Of a stretch of 64,000 nucleotides of DNA, positions 34,591 to 44,523 are shown piece after piece. The DNA is from an uncultured Alphaproteobacteria bacterium (GTDB taxonomy: Bacteria > Pseudomonadota > Alphaproteobacteria > CAAHEQ01 > UBA3637), in assembly GCA_949292205.1 (NCBI GenBank), contig CASEYR010000003.1:7870-71869 (forward strand), written 5' to 3'. Each line of letters begins with the position of its first letter. The first letter of the stretch is position 1. Below the pieces are notes generated by a model. The model was not told the DNA's origin and did no database searches. It saw only the letters and a program-made list of their open reading frames with translations. The translations under genes and the position numbers were made by a program.

Positions 34591-35106
34591 ATGAAACTAT
34601 CTAATCCCATTCAAATGATAAGCGATGACGTTTGTTTTCAAACAGAGGATCAACGTCGCTTTCGATTAAGAGCATCCGGTATTATTATTGAAGACGGATA
34701 TGTTTTATTTGCTCATAATAAAATAGAGCCATATTATTATTCGGTCGGCGGAGCAATCAAATTGGGCGAAACAGCCGAAGAAGCTTGTATGCGAGAAGTT
34801 TTTGGAGAAACCGGTATTCATTATGAAATTGATAGGCTGGCGTTTATTCATGAAAACTTTTTTAAGCGAGATGACGGTATGTTAAAGGGACTATTCTGCC
34901 ATGAAATTAATTTTTATTTTTTAATGAAACCACGAGGAATAAAAACATTAAAGGGAAATAGTATGACTCAAGGTATTTCCGAACATATGGCTTGGTTGCC
35001 GATTGATGATTTGGATAAATATGAAGCTTACCCCCTGTTCTTTAGAACAAAACTAAAAGATGTACACACAAGAGGGGTGGAACATATCATCACAAAAAGG
35101 TTATAA
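34591..35106 (+). CDS. Nudix hydrolase with altered box
   Basis: A 171-residue Nudix-family protein. The box reads GGAIKLGETAEEACMREVFG followed by ETGI. Compared with the consensus REU-x-EE-x-GU, one of the two metal-binding Glu positions is Gly (REVFGETG). The first strand RASGIIIEDGYVLFAHNK and a C-terminal WLPIDDLDKYEAYPLFFRTK are as in the ADP-ribose/NTP type. Loss of one Glu often lowers but does not always abolish activity, so this may be a weak or re-purposed enzyme. The next short gene follows directly. Confidence 0.8.
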   Translation: MKLSNPIQMISDDVCFQTEDQRRFRLRASGIIIEDGYVLFAHNKIEPYYYSVGGAIKLGETAEEACMREVFGETGIHYEIDRLAFIHENFFKRDDGMLKGLFCHEINFYFLMKPRGIKTLKGNSMTQGISEHMAWLPIDDLDKYEAYPLFFRTKLKDVHTRGVEHIITKRL

Positions 35107-35107
35107 A

Positions 35108-35377
35108 ATGATTGAGTTCTATATTTCACAAGATACTGAAAAACAAAAATTGATGGATGTTTTTTGTGTTGAGCCAATTGGCGCTTCGTTGGATTATCGA
35201 GCAAAACAATACCACTTTCCTTTAGAAATGGCACAAAAAATGCAGTCGTTGCCTCGTATTCAATGGGATACAGAGCTTGAAGATTTACTGGAAAAAACAT
35301 ATACTCAAAATCAAGAAGAACTCATACAATCTCTCGCTTACTTTCAATGCTTTTGGAATAAGAACGGTACTCTTTAA
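35108..35377 (+). CDS. Small hypothetical protein, unknown
   Basis: An 89-residue acidic protein starting one base after the Nudix stop region (ATG at 35108, with AAAAGG as a possible site). It has a hydrophobic-poor, aromatic-rich sequence with FHFPLEMAQKMQSL-like and LEDLLEKTYTQNQEELIQ helices. I do not recognise a family. Its tight coupling to the Nudix gene suggests a partner or regulator. Confidence 0.55.
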   Translation: MIEFYISQDTEKQKLMDVFCVEPIGASLDYRAKQYHFPLEMAQKMQSLPRIQWDTELEDLLEKTYTQNQEELIQSLAYFQCFWNKNGTL

Positions 35378-35388
35378 CAAGTACCGTT
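35363..35388. terminator. Bidirectional terminator between the small gene and clpB
   Basis: AACGGTACT and AGTACCGTT form an 8-9 bp stem around a CTTTAACA-type loop at the end of the 35108 gene. T-rich tails occur on both sides, so it can end both the rightward pair and leftward clpB. Confidence 0.65.
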
Positions 35389-35402
35389 TCATTTATAAAG
35401 TA

Positions 35403-37913
35403 TTACTTGGCGGAAATTTGAAGCTTATTATCCTTAACCGTAACTTTCACTTGTGCGTCATCAGGAATTTCTCCGGACAACAGCTTAATCGCCAGCGGAT
35501 TTTCCACTTCTTGTTGAATCAAGCGCTTTAAGGGACGAGCCCCGAATTCAGCATCATATCCGTTATCCGCCAACCAATCCTTGGCCTTGTCATCCAAATG
35601 TAATTGTATATGATGATCATCTAACCGATGTTGCAATCTTGCCATTTGAATATCAACAATCTGTCGGATATGTTCTTTCTGAAGCGGATGGAACCGAATA
35701 ATTTCATCCAATCGATTTAAAAACTCGGGCTTAAAAAATGTCTTTAACTTGGCCATCATATCCTTATCTTTTTCATCAACAATCAAGTTTGATGTCAAGA
35801 TAATAAAGGTATTCTTAAAATCAACGACACGTCCCTTACTATCCGTCAACCGTCCTTCATCCAAAATTTGAAGGAGTAAATTAAAGACATCCGGATGAGC
35901 TTTTTCAACCTCATCAAACAATATGACTTGGTAAGGACGCCGACGCACGGCTTCCGTTAAAACGCCGCCCTCATCATAGCCGACATACCCCGGAGGAGCT
36001 CCGATCAATCGAGCGACCGCATGTTTTTCCATATATTCGGACATATCGATTCGAATATAAGCCGATTCTTCATCAAATAGGAAAGAGGCCAGAGCCTTAG
36101 CTAACTCGGTCTTTCCGACACCTGTCGGCCCCAAGAACAGGAAAGAACCAATCGGACGATTAGGATCCTTTAATCCGGCACGAGACCGACGAACAGCATT
36201 GGCAACCGCCGTAATTGCATTATCCTGACCAATGACACGACGCGCTAGTTCTTTTTCAATATTTAATAATTTTTCACGTTCCGAGCTCATCAGCTTGTCC
36301 ACGGGGATTCCCGTCCACTTTGATACCACACCGGCAATCAAATCGGGAGTGACTGTTTCAGGAGCACTATGTTCTTGATTTAATTTATCAAGCTCGGCCA
36401 ATTTAGCCTGCATTTCGGGAATATCTTTATACTGCAACCGACCCGCCAAATCATAGTTACCCTCACGGAAAGCACGATCAATATCGATTTTGGCTTTATC
36501 AATCTTTTCACGCAGAGCATTGGCGTCTCGCACCGAGTTTTTAGCAGCTAACCATTTGGCCGATTGATCGGCTGATTCTTTTTCCATCTCGGTAATACTC
36601 TTTTCAATAACAGCCAATCGATCTTGAGAAGCTTTATCCTTTTCCTTACGCAAAGCCTCACGCTCTATTTTCAACTGCAACAATTTACGATCCAGCTCGT
36701 CCAATGCTTCCGGTTTGGAATCTAAGGCCATTTTTAATTTGCTGGCCGCTTCATCCACCAAATCAATGGCTTTATCCGGCAAAAAACGATCCGCAATATA
36801 ACGGTTTGACATAACTGCAGCCGAAACTAACGCCGCATCGGAAATCCGAACGCCATGATGAATTTCATACTTTTCTTTAATACCGCGTAAAATGGAAATC
36901 GTCTCATCAACCCCCGGTTCACCGACAAAAACAGGCTGAAACCGACGTGCAAAAGCCGCATCTTTTTCAATATATTTTTGATACTCTTTCAATGTTGTTG
37001 CACCGATACAATGTAGCTCTCCCCGTGCCAAAGCCGGCTTTAATAGGTTAGAAGCATCCATTGAACCTTCGCTGGCCCCGGCACCAACAACCGTATGCAT
37101 TTCATCAATAAATAAAATGACTTGCCCGTTTGATGTGGCAACCTCCTGCAAAACAGCCTTTAACCGTTCTTCAAACTCACCACGATATTTAGCTCCGGCA
37201 ATCAATGCCCCCATATCCAACGCCATCAGCCGTTTATGTGCTAAACTTTCAGGAACATCTCCATTGATAATCCGCAGTGCCAGCCCTTCGACAATAGCTG
37301 TTTTACCAACGCCTGGCTCTCCGATCAGAATCGGATTATTTTTTGTCCGACGAGACAATACCTGAATCGTATGACGAATCTCTTCATCACGACCGATAAC
37401 GGGATCCAGTTTTCCTTGACGTGCCCGATCCGTAAAATCAATGGCATAGCGTTTGAGAGCATCAAAGCTATCCTCCGCCGTCGGAGACTCTGCCGTCCGC
37501 CCTTGACGCATTGTGTTAATCACTTCATTTAGCTTTTTCAAGTCAACATCATAACTCTTTTCGGCCAACAAAGCCTGCAACAACCTCTCAACCGTTACAT
37601 AGCTATCCTTTGCTTTATGAGCAATTTGTTCGGCTTTATCTAAAGCGCGCAACAAATCCTGAGATGCGGATACTTGAACGGAATCTCCTGAAACTTTTGG
37701 TAGTTTTTCCAAGTCTTCATCAACTTGACGACTAACACCATCAACATGAGCCCCGCTTTGAGTTAATAACTGTGTTGCCAATCCCTGCTTATCATCCAAC
37801 ATAACGCGCAACAGGTGTGCGGGCATTATATATGGGTTAGATAGCCGAGCTGCTAACGTTTGAGCGGATTGTAAAAATCCTTTTGATCTGTCTGTAAATT
37901 GTTCTATGTTCAT
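35403..37913 (-). CDS. clpB: ATP-dependent disaggregase ClpB
   Basis: An 836-residue ClpB, a double AAA+ protein that works with DnaK to dissolve aggregates. Order: N-terminal Clp repeat ([19 protein letters not shown]), first Walker [14 protein letters not shown] with [15 protein letters not shown], the coiled middle domain (about residues 390-510, [20 protein letters not shown]), second Walker [15 protein letters not shown] with [20 protein letters not shown], and a C-terminal AAA lid. The middle domain distinguishes it from ClpA. All motifs are intact. It stands alone on the minus strand. Confidence 0.97.
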   Translation of the reverse strand: MNIEQFTDRSKGFLQSAQTLAARLSNPYIMPAHLLRVMLDDKQGLATQLLTQSGAHVDGVSRQVDEDLEKLPKVSGDSVQVSASQDLLRALDKAEQIAHKAKDSYVTVERLLQALLAEKSYDVDLKKLNEVINTMRQGRTAESPTAEDSFDALKRYAIDFTDRARQGKLDPVIGRDEEIRHTIQVLSRRTKNNPILIGEPGVGKTAIVEGLALRIINGDVPESLAHKRLMALDMGALIAGAKYRGEFEERLKAVLQEVATSNGQVILFIDEMHTVVGAGASEGSMDASNLLKPALARGELHCIGATTLKEYQKYIEKDAAFARRFQPVFVGEPGVDETISILRGIKEKYEIHHGVRISDAALVSAAVMSNRYIADRFLPDKAIDLVDEAASKLKMALDSKPEALDELDRKLLQLKIEREALRKEKDKASQDRLAVIEKSITEMEKESADQSAKWLAAKNSVRDANALREKIDKAKIDIDRAFREGNYDLAGRLQYKDIPEMQAKLAELDKLNQEHSAPETVTPDLIAGVVSKWTGIPVDKLMSSEREKLLNIEKELARRVIGQDNAITAVANAVRRSRAGLKDPNRPIGSFLFLGPTGVGKTELAKALASFLFDEESAYIRIDMSEYMEKHAVARLIGAPPGYVGYDEGGVLTEAVRRRPYQVILFDEVEKAHPDVFNLLLQILDEGRLTDSKGRVVDFKNTFIILTSNLIVDEKDKDMMAKLKTFFKPEFLNRLDEIIRFHPLQKEHIRQIVDIQMARLQHRLDDHHIQLHLDDKAKDWLADNGYDAEFGARPLKRLIQQEVENPLAIKLLSGEIPDDAQVKVTVKDNKLQISAK

Positions 37914-37978
37914 TTGTTTTACCTCTTTTATTTAAAACATAAGTATATATTCTCTATTTCGCAAGAGGATAACTAAAA

Positions 37979-38009
37979 TAAAAGTCTCAACCAAATGTTA
38001 AGACTTTTA
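37979..38009 (-). terminator. Terminator after the flavodoxin gene
   Basis: On the minus strand AAAAGTCTTAAC pairs with GTTGAGACTTTT around ATTTG, followed by ATTTT, about 18 bases after the stop at 38027. Confidence 0.6.
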
Positions 38010-38026
38010 TCATCAAAGGAATATTG

Positions 38027-38650
38027 TTACTTTTTTATTTGATTCAACCAGTGAATCACCTTTTTACGAACAGCCGAATCATATTGAGAATCCAAGTTAT
38101 TAAATGATTCCCCCGATTGAACGTCAGCATTTTGAGCCATATCCTTAAATTCATCAAAGAACGTGCCATAATTACTTCCCTGTGTTGAAAAAGGAATAAT
38201 AGAACGACCCTTGAAATCAAATTGTTTTAAGAAAGAACGCATCGGAGTAGAAACTGTATACCACCAAACAGGAGAGCCGACAAAAATCGTATCATAGGCC
38301 GTTAAATCCGGAAATACTTGCTTTATCTCAGGATAATTTTGCGTCATTAACTGTCGTTTTAAAATCAGGTAAAACCACGGATAACGCTTTATCGGCTTTT
38401 GTGTTTCTATGCGGAAAAGATCTCCTTTCGTTTGAGTGGCAATTTCCTTAGCAATCGCTTCGGTATGTCCCGTCAACGAGTAATAAATGACCAGTGTCTT
38501 ACCCAAATGATTGCGATACGTCACGGACATTTCTTCATAAGGCTTCATTTCCACCTTATTCCGTTCCGACACTCGATAAAGATGAAAAAGGCCTATTCCG
38601 CCACCAATCAACACAGCTAAACATAAGATAGATATGATTATTTTTAACAT
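38027..38650 (-). CDS. Membrane-anchored flavodoxin
   Basis: A 207-residue protein with an N-terminal membrane anchor (residues 2-22, LKIIISILCLAVLIGGGIGL) and a flavodoxin domain. The FMN phosphate loop is LVIYYSLTGHTEAIAKEIA near residue 52; the second FMN loop is IFVGSPVWWYTVSTPMRSFL; the third part is IIPFSTQGSNYGTFFDEF. It could carry electrons at the cytoplasmic membrane. The ATG at 38650 is chosen because GGAGG stands directly before it (38656-38661 region), not the earlier start at 38668. It is followed leftward by a terminator; an FMN reductase gene lies upstream. Confidence 0.85.
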   Translation of the reverse strand: MLKIIISILCLAVLIGGGIGLFHLYRVSERNKVEMKPYEEMSVTYRNHLGKTLVIYYSLTGHTEAIAKEIATQTKGDLFRIETQKPIKRYPWFYLILKRQLMTQNYPEIKQVFPDLTAYDTIFVGSPVWWYTVSTPMRSFLKQFDFKGRSIIPFSTQGSNYGTFFDEFKDMAQNADVQSGESFNNLDSQYDSAVRKKVIHWLNQIKK

Positions 38651-38699
38651 TGTTATTTCCTCCGACAAACTATGTAGGAAAATAATTTTCTCTCGTCAA

Positions 38700-39236
38700 C
38701 TAGATATTCTTTCCCATCTCATAAGCTTCTTCAAAAGCCGGTGTACTTTGAACCTCACCTTTTTGCCAAACACCTAGTCCATAAATAATTCCTTTTTCTT
38801 GAGCGTTATCAAGGCAGTCTTCGGTAAATCCCCGAAATCCTTCTATAACTCTATGCATCATATCCCGATTTCCGTCAGCAGCCGAAAAAATAAAATAAAA
38901 CTCTTTATTCCGAATCTCCGTATATCTGGGAACACATCTATCAATAAATGTCTTCATCTGCCCATTCATGCCATAAAAATAAACAGGCGTTGCCAAAACA
39001 ATTACATCCGCTGTTACCATTTTATCCAACAAATCGGACATATCATCTTTTTGAATACATTTATGAGTATCATTACAAACACCACACCCTAAACAAAAGT
39101 TTATTTTTTTCTCTTGTAAGCGAATTTTTTCAACCGAATTTCCCGATGACTTCGCCCCTGCCATAAATTGGTCACACAATGTGTCCGAGTTCCCCCCTTT
39201 ACGAGGACTTGCCGAAATGATAAGCACTTTTTTCAT
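38700..39236 (-). CDS. NAD(P)H-dependent FMN reductase-type flavoprotein
   Basis: A 178-residue flavodoxin-like reductase. KKVLIISASPRKGGNSDTLC is the FMN phosphate loop; CLGCGVCNDTHKCIQKDDM is a Cys-rich motif found in iron-sulfur or redox-active members of this family; IVLATPVYFYGMNGQMKTFI is the second loop. It may reduce flavin, quinone or metal. It lies one base from dxs and 49 bases before the membrane flavodoxin. All three minus-strand genes could be one operon. Confidence 0.87.
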   Translation of the reverse strand: MKKVLIISASPRKGGNSDTLCDQFMAGAKSSGNSVEKIRLQEKKINFCLGCGVCNDTHKCIQKDDMSDLLDKMVTADVIVLATPVYFYGMNGQMKTFIDRCVPRYTEIRNKEFYFIFSAADGNRDMMHRVIEGFRGFTEDCLDNAQEKGIIYGLGVWQKGEVQSTPAFEEAYEMGKNI

Positions 39237-39237
39237 G

Positions 39238-41007
39238 TTAATATCCTTTCTTCAATACAGAGTTAATATCTAATACTATCTGCTCGGGGATCAAGTGATT
39301 TCTTTCAAATAATACAGATTCAGGCATACGGTCCGTGAACTCTTTCCGTCCCCCAAAAGTCAAAACTTTCACATCCGAGCAACCGTAAAAACGAGCCACT
39401 TTCTCACCAAACCCACCATCTAACTGTCCGTCTTCCAGTGTAACAACCAATTTATGATTTGATTTTAATTCGTTTAACAGTGTTTCGTCCAACCCCGTCA
39501 TATAAATCGGATTGATTAATGTTGAATGAATATTAAAGTCATCAGCTAATTTCCGATGAACTGTCCGAGCTAATTCAAAAAAGTTGCCCAGACCTAAAAT
39601 AGCTACGTCTTGACCTTTTTCAACAACCTTAAACCGATTAAGAACGCCGTAATCCGTTTCATCGGGTGTTCCACTTGATACAACCTCTCCCGACGGAACA
39701 CGAATAACAACGGGATGTTCGGTCTGATTCATTGACCAATTCAGCATCGCGATGTATTCTTCTTTTGTCGTAGGAGCCAGATATACGATGTTTGGTATGT
39801 TACTAATCATCGGAATATCGAATGAGCCTAAATGAGTCGCATCCGCGCCGGACAATCCACCCCAAAACACAAGGATTGTTGCCGGATTTTTATTCAATGC
39901 TAAATCTTGGGACAATTGGTCGTATGTCCGCTGAATAAACGAACTGAGAACCATCATAACCGGCTTTCCACCGGCAGAGGCTATACCGGATGAAAAAGCA
40001 ACCGCATGTTCTTCGGCAATTCCGACATCTGTATAATGAACTCCCGCTTTTTTCCGAAAATCTTTTGTGAGTCCCGTTGCCCCCGGTGTTGCCGGTGAAA
40101 TAACCACAACACGTTTATCCTCCTGACATTTTTTCTCTAAAAATGTACGTGTAATAGTACTGTAATCCTCCGATTTTTCAGCTTGTTGATTAGATTGCGC
40201 CGATTCGACCTCTCCCGAAACAATCCAATGGAACCGTTCTTTATCCGCTTCGGCAACACTTAACCCTTTTCCCTTGATTGTATGGATATGAACAACGGTT
40301 GGATGTTGCGTATCTTTAACCGATTGAAAAACTGAAATTAAATCCTCTAAATTATGACCATCGGCAATATAATGATAGTTAAAACCTATCGCCTTAAAGA
40401 AATTACACTCGGCCTCTCCGCTTGTTTCTCGTAACAATCTTAAGTTACTATACAATCCACCATGATTTTCAGCAATAGACATCTCATTATCATTCACAAC
40501 AATAATCATATTACTGCCTAAAACAGCTGCGTTATTCAATCCTTCATAGGCTTCGCCTCCGCTTAAGGAACCGTCTCCGATAATTGCAACCACGTTTTCA
40601 TGTCCGCCTTGCAAATCACGTGCTTTGGCTACACCGCAAGCCAAACTGATTGAGGTCGCTGTGTGACCCACCTTGAACAAATCATAGGGACTTTCCTCGG
40701 GATTTGTATATCCGGAAACAGTGCCATATTTATCGGGATCTGTAAACGCTTCACGCCGCCCCGTCAACATTTTATGTGGATAACACTGGTGCGAAACATC
40801 AAAAATAATTTTGTCCGACGGAGTATTAAACACATAGTGCAATGCAATTGTTACCTCAACCATCCCTAAATTCGGCCCCATGTGCCCTCCTGTTGTATCC
40901 ACTTTACGAATGAGTGCTTTTCTCATTTCTTCAGCCAATACATTCAAGGATTCAATCGTTTGTTTCTTTAGGTCTTTGGGTGAATTTATTTTTTCTAATA
41001 CAGTCAT
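39238..41007 (-). CDS. dxs: 1-deoxy-D-xylulose-5-phosphate synthase, divergent
   Basis: A 589-residue thiamine diphosphate enzyme joining pyruvate and glyceraldehyde-3-phosphate in the MEP isoprenoid pathway. Motifs: FDVSHQCYPHKMLTGRREAF, VGHTATSISLACGVAKA, the ThDP/Mg loop GDGSLSGGEAYEGLNNA with NDNEMSIAENHGG, and the transketolase Glu in DVGIAEEHAVAFSSGIAS. It is about 30 residues shorter than the E. coli enzyme and differs around the VSGYTNPEESPYD region, where the common type has a GGL-GF-R motif. This looks like a separate branch of DXS, perhaps acquired by transfer. Activity as DXS is likely but not proven; the strict alternative is a related transketolase-like enzyme. Confidence 0.85.
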   Translation of the reverse strand: MTVLEKINSPKDLKKQTIESLNVLAEEMRKALIRKVDTTGGHMGPNLGMVEVTIALHYVFNTPSDKIIFDVSHQCYPHKMLTGRREAFTDPDKYGTVSGYTNPEESPYDLFKVGHTATSISLACGVAKARDLQGGHENVVAIIGDGSLSGGEAYEGLNNAAVLGSNMIIVVNDNEMSIAENHGGLYSNLRLLRETSGEAECNFFKAIGFNYHYIADGHNLEDLISVFQSVKDTQHPTVVHIHTIKGKGLSVAEADKERFHWIVSGEVESAQSNQQAEKSEDYSTITRTFLEKKCQEDKRVVVISPATPGATGLTKDFRKKAGVHYTDVGIAEEHAVAFSSGIASAGGKPVMMVLSSFIQRTYDQLSQDLALNKNPATILVFWGGLSGADATHLGSFDIPMISNIPNIVYLAPTTKEEYIAMLNWSMNQTEHPVVIRVPSGEVVSSGTPDETDYGVLNRFKVVEKGQDVAILGLGNFFELARTVHRKLADDFNIHSTLINPIYMTGLDETLLNELKSNHKLVVTLEDGQLDGGFGEKVARFYGCSDVKVLTFGGRKEFTDRMPESVLFERNHLIPEQIVLDINSVLKKGY

Positions 41008-41229
41008 TTTTTTCTCCTCAATTATATCATTTTTCCGATTCTGTTTTTACATTAGCATTTAGAGTTAACTTTAAGTCAAGAGCTTTTTTAAAAAAAAATG
41101 ATTTACCCATCAAACCGGTTAAAAATCAGCTGTCTTTTTTAATTGACTTTAGCCTCTTTTTATGGAATCCTCTTTTTAGATACAGTAATCAGAATCTTTC
41201 AATGACTCAAAAAAAGAAAACAACGTGAA

Positions 41230-41757
41230 ATGAAAATCTTGATTATCGGTTTGCTAGGGAGTGGAAAATCCTCTCTCGCTTATTACATCAACAAGAAGTA
41301 CAAGCTACCTCGCTTAAATTTAGATGAAATTTTTAGAACGGCTGGTGGTGGATACGCCGAATCACAACAATACCAAAAAGACCTTGATACTTTTTTAAAG
41401 GAACACTGTGATTGGGTCATAGAGGGTTGTCAACAAGAATTGTATCAACACATTCAGCCGGATCTTATCGTTTTTACAGACATATCCGGCATTCGTGCCG
41501 CATGGCGATTTACTTGTCGTTTTTTTCAGGCACGTCGTTTAATCGGTCTGGAAATAGAAAAAGATGCTCCGGTTCAAGCCTATCATTACCGACACCCGAC
41601 TCCGGCAAAAATATGGGACTGGTACCGTTGTAATCAATCAATTAAACGTCAAATAGATGATTGGTTAAAAACGGTTTCTGTTCCCGTCATGACCATTTCC
41701 TCTTTTCGGGAATATCCTAAAATTGATCAAGTATTGAATTCAGAATGTTTTAGATGA
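41230..41757 (+). CDS. P-loop nucleotide kinase-like protein (FlaR/topology-modulation type)
   Basis: A 175-residue small P-loop protein. Walker A LIIGLLGSGKSSLAYYINKK at residue 4, then LPRLNLDEIFRTAGGGY (substrate or lid Asp), WVIEGCQQELYQHI and LIVFTDISGIRAAWRFTCRF. These belong to the adenylate-kinase-related group annotated as DNA topology modulation protein FlaR. Phosphorylation of a small molecule is more likely than any role in topology. It stands alone upstream of leuS. Confidence 0.8.
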   Translation: MKILIIGLLGSGKSSLAYYINKKYKLPRLNLDEIFRTAGGGYAESQQYQKDLDTFLKEHCDWVIEGCQQELYQHIQPDLIVFTDISGIRAAWRFTCRFFQARRLIGLEIEKDAPVQAYHYRHPTPAKIWDWYRCNQSIKRQIDDWLKTVSVPVMTISSFREYPKIDQVLNSECFR

Positions 41758-41812
41758 TTCTTAAAACAAGCGAGTCAATCCCAAAATAGCCCATTATTAT
41801 CTAAAATAATGT

Positions 41813-41841
41813 TTGACTTTCAAACCGATTTTTTATATGCT
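41813..41841 (+). promoter_or_regulatory. leuS promoter
   Basis: TTGACT (41813-41818), 17 bases, TATGCT (41836-41841), 30 bases before the leuS start. Confidence 0.55.
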
Positions 41842-41870
41842 TTTTACATTGTATTGCATAGGAGTCATAA

Positions 41871-44375
41871 ATGGCAGAATATAATCATATTGAGGTTGAA
41901 AATAAGTGGAAAAATTATTGGGATAAAAACAAAACATTTAAGGCTGAAATTAACAGAAACAAGCCAAAATACTATGTGTTGGATATGTTCCCCTACCCAT
42001 CAGGGGCAGGCCTTCACGTTGGACATGCCGAAAACTATACCATTTCAGATATTGTGGCTCGGTATAAACGGATGAATGGTTTTAATGTGTTGCACCCTAT
42101 GGGCTGGGACGCTTTTGGATTACCTGCAGAACGATATGCCGAAAAAACAGGTATGCATCCTGCCGATGTTGCTAAACAAAATGCCGATGTATTTCGGGCT
42201 CAATTAAAGTCTATCGGATTATCCTATGACTGGGATCGTGAAATTAACACGACAGATCCATCTTATTATAAATGGACTCAATATATTTTTAAAGTCTTGT
42301 TTGATCGGGGTTTAGCCTATGAAGTCATAACTCCCGTCAACTGGTGTCCTAAATTAGGAACCGTTCTGGCAAATGAAGAGGTCAAGGATGGTAAATACGT
42401 TGAAACAGGTGACGAAGTTGTTCGTAAGCCATTGCGTCAATGGATGTTAAAAATTACAGCCTATGCAGAACGCTTATTACAGGATTTAGACAAAGTTAAT
42501 TGGCCGGAAAGCATTAAAACCATGCAACGGGAATGGATCGGAAAATCAACCGGTGCAGATATCACTTTCAAAGTAGCCGGCCAAAAAGCTGAATTTACGG
42601 TCTATACAACTCGTCCGGATACTTTGTTCGGAGCAACTTATTGTGTTTTAGCCCCTGAACATGCTCTGGTTAAAGAAATAACGACACCGGAACAACGCGC
42701 GGTTGTAGATGCTTATGTGGAAGCTGCCTCTAAAAAATCGGCTCAAGATCGTTTGGCTGACGCAAAAGAAAAAACCGGTGCTTTTACGGGAGCTTATGCC
42801 ATCAACCCGTTAAATGGAAAAGAAATTCCGATTTATATTGCAGACTATGTATTAGGTGATTACGGATATGGTGCCATTATGGCTGTTCCGGCACATGACC
42901 AACGCGACTATGACTTTGCCAAGAAATTCGGTATTCCGATGATTCAAGTCATTGAAGGTGGCGATATTTCAAAAGAAGCTTGGGAAGGTGATGGCGCTTT
43001 AATTAACTCGGACTTCTTAAACGGCTTACACGTTGCCGAATCAAAGAAAAAAATGATTGAATATGCCGAAGCTAACGGCTTTGGAAAAGGAACTGTCAAC
43101 TATAGGCTACGGGACTGGTTGTTTGCAAGACAGCGGTACTGGGGAGAACCGTTCCCGATTATTCATTGCGAAGACGGAACAATTAAATCCTTACCGTTTA
43201 AAGATTTACCCGTTTTATTACCACCTATGGCAGAATTCAAGCCAACGGCTGACGGAGAGCCACCTTTGGCTCGGTGTACGGACTGGGTCAATACAACGGA
43301 TCCGGAAACCGGAAAGCCGGCTAAACGGGAAACGAATACCATGCCTCAATGGGCTGGAAGTTCTTGGTATTTCCTGCGGTTTTGCGACCCACACAACGAC
43401 AAAGAATTTGTCAGCAAAGAGGCTGATGAATACTGGATGCCCGTAGACTTGTATGTCGGTGGGGTTGAGCATGCTGTGTTACACTTGCTGTATGCTCGTT
43501 TCTGGCAAAAGGTCTTGTTTGATGCCGGACTGGTATCAACGGATGAACCGTTCCAACGTCTGGTTAATCAGGGAATGATTTTGGCTTATTCCTATCGGGA
43601 CGATAACGGAAAGTACTATTATCCGAAACAAGTAGAACGCCGTGGTAATGATTGGTTTGTTAAAGAAACCGGTGTTAAAGTGAATACTCAGGTTGAAAAA
43701 ATGAGTAAGTCTCGCTACAACGTTGTTAATCCGGATGATGTTGCCAAAGAATTCGGGGCTGACTCCATGCGCTTGTATTTAATGTTTATGGGACCGATTG
43801 ATGCCGAAAAGCCCTGGACATCTGACGGTATCAACGGTGTCAACCGCTTTATTAAACGTGTTTGGAATATCTTTGAGACTCCGAACAAAATTCAAGAAGA
43901 AGGGGATCCAGAATTAACTAAATTGATGCATAAAACCATCAAAGGCGTAACGGAAGATATGGAACGCATGACGTTCAATACCGGTATTGCCAAAATGATG
44001 GAGATGGTTAATGCGATTTACAAATCCGACAAACCTATCGCCAAAGCTGATATGGAGAGTTTTGTTAAATTGCTGTCTCCTTTAACTCCGTTTATAGCGG
44101 AAGAATTATGGGAAAAAATGGGACATACGGAAAGCATCGCCTATGCCAAATGGCCAACCCATGATGAAACTTTATTGGTCAAGAATGATATGGATGTCGT
44201 CATTCAAATTCTGGGCAAAAAACGGGCAACATTAACCGTTCCCGTAGATATAACTCAAGATGATTTATTAGCTCTGGCAAAGCAAGAACCTCGTGTTCAG
44301 GAATTCACTGCCGGAAAAGAAATTGTCAAAGTCATTTATGTCCCGGGACGATTGATGAATATCGTTGTCAAATAA
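41871..44375 (+). CDS. leuS: Leucyl-tRNA synthetase
   Basis: An 834-residue class I synthetase charging tRNA-Leu. HIGH motif: [18 protein letters not shown] near residue 43; KMSKS motif: [16 protein letters not shown] near 610. The large CP1 editing domain holds [21 protein letters not shown] and [19 protein letters not shown], with the hydrolytic threonine-rich site and Asp. [11 protein letters not shown] and [18 protein letters not shown] are in place. It ends with the anticodon and C-terminal domain ([17 protein letters not shown]). The length is slightly below the E. coli enzyme (860). It is intact. Confidence 0.98.
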   Translation: MAEYNHIEVENKWKNYWDKNKTFKAEINRNKPKYYVLDMFPYPSGAGLHVGHAENYTISDIVARYKRMNGFNVLHPMGWDAFGLPAERYAEKTGMHPADVAKQNADVFRAQLKSIGLSYDWDREINTTDPSYYKWTQYIFKVLFDRGLAYEVITPVNWCPKLGTVLANEEVKDGKYVETGDEVVRKPLRQWMLKITAYAERLLQDLDKVNWPESIKTMQREWIGKSTGADITFKVAGQKAEFTVYTTRPDTLFGATYCVLAPEHALVKEITTPEQRAVVDAYVEAASKKSAQDRLADAKEKTGAFTGAYAINPLNGKEIPIYIADYVLGDYGYGAIMAVPAHDQRDYDFAKKFGIPMIQVIEGGDISKEAWEGDGALINSDFLNGLHVAESKKKMIEYAEANGFGKGTVNYRLRDWLFARQRYWGEPFPIIHCEDGTIKSLPFKDLPVLLPPMAEFKPTADGEPPLARCTDWVNTTDPETGKPAKRETNTMPQWAGSSWYFLRFCDPHNDKEFVSKEADEYWMPVDLYVGGVEHAVLHLLYARFWQKVLFDAGLVSTDEPFQRLVNQGMILAYSYRDDNGKYYYPKQVERRGNDWFVKETGVKVNTQVEKMSKSRYNVVNPDDVAKEFGADSMRLYLMFMGPIDAEKPWTSDGINGVNRFIKRVWNIFETPNKIQEEGDPELTKLMHKTIKGVTEDMERMTFNTGIAKMMEMVNAIYKSDKPIAKADMESFVKLLSPLTPFIAEELWEKMGHTESIAYAKWPTHDETLLVKNDMDVVIQILGKKRATLTVPVDITQDDLLALAKQEPRVQEFTAGKEIVKVIYVPGRLMNIVVK

Positions 44376-44381
44376 AAAATT

Positions 44382-44407
44382 CAAGCGGAGGCCAATACCT
44401 CCGCTTG
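44382..44407 (+). terminator. leuS terminator
   Basis: Strong stem CAAGCGGAGG/CCTCCGCTTG with a CCAATA-type loop and T-rich flank, directly after leuS. Confidence 0.85.
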
Positions 44408-44523
44408 TTTAATTGTATGTTTTTGGATTAGCTTTTATCATAAAAAAACATTCCGCTTGCACTTTTAGAAAAAACAAGATAGTCTTGGCGTTAGGTATTA
44501 TCTTTAAAGCGAAAGGAATGATT

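Noticed and set aside
44413-44523. N-terminal extension of the CoA-disulfide reductase
   Set aside because: Covers the leuS terminator tail; the FAD motif begins at 44524 after a good ribosome binding site.
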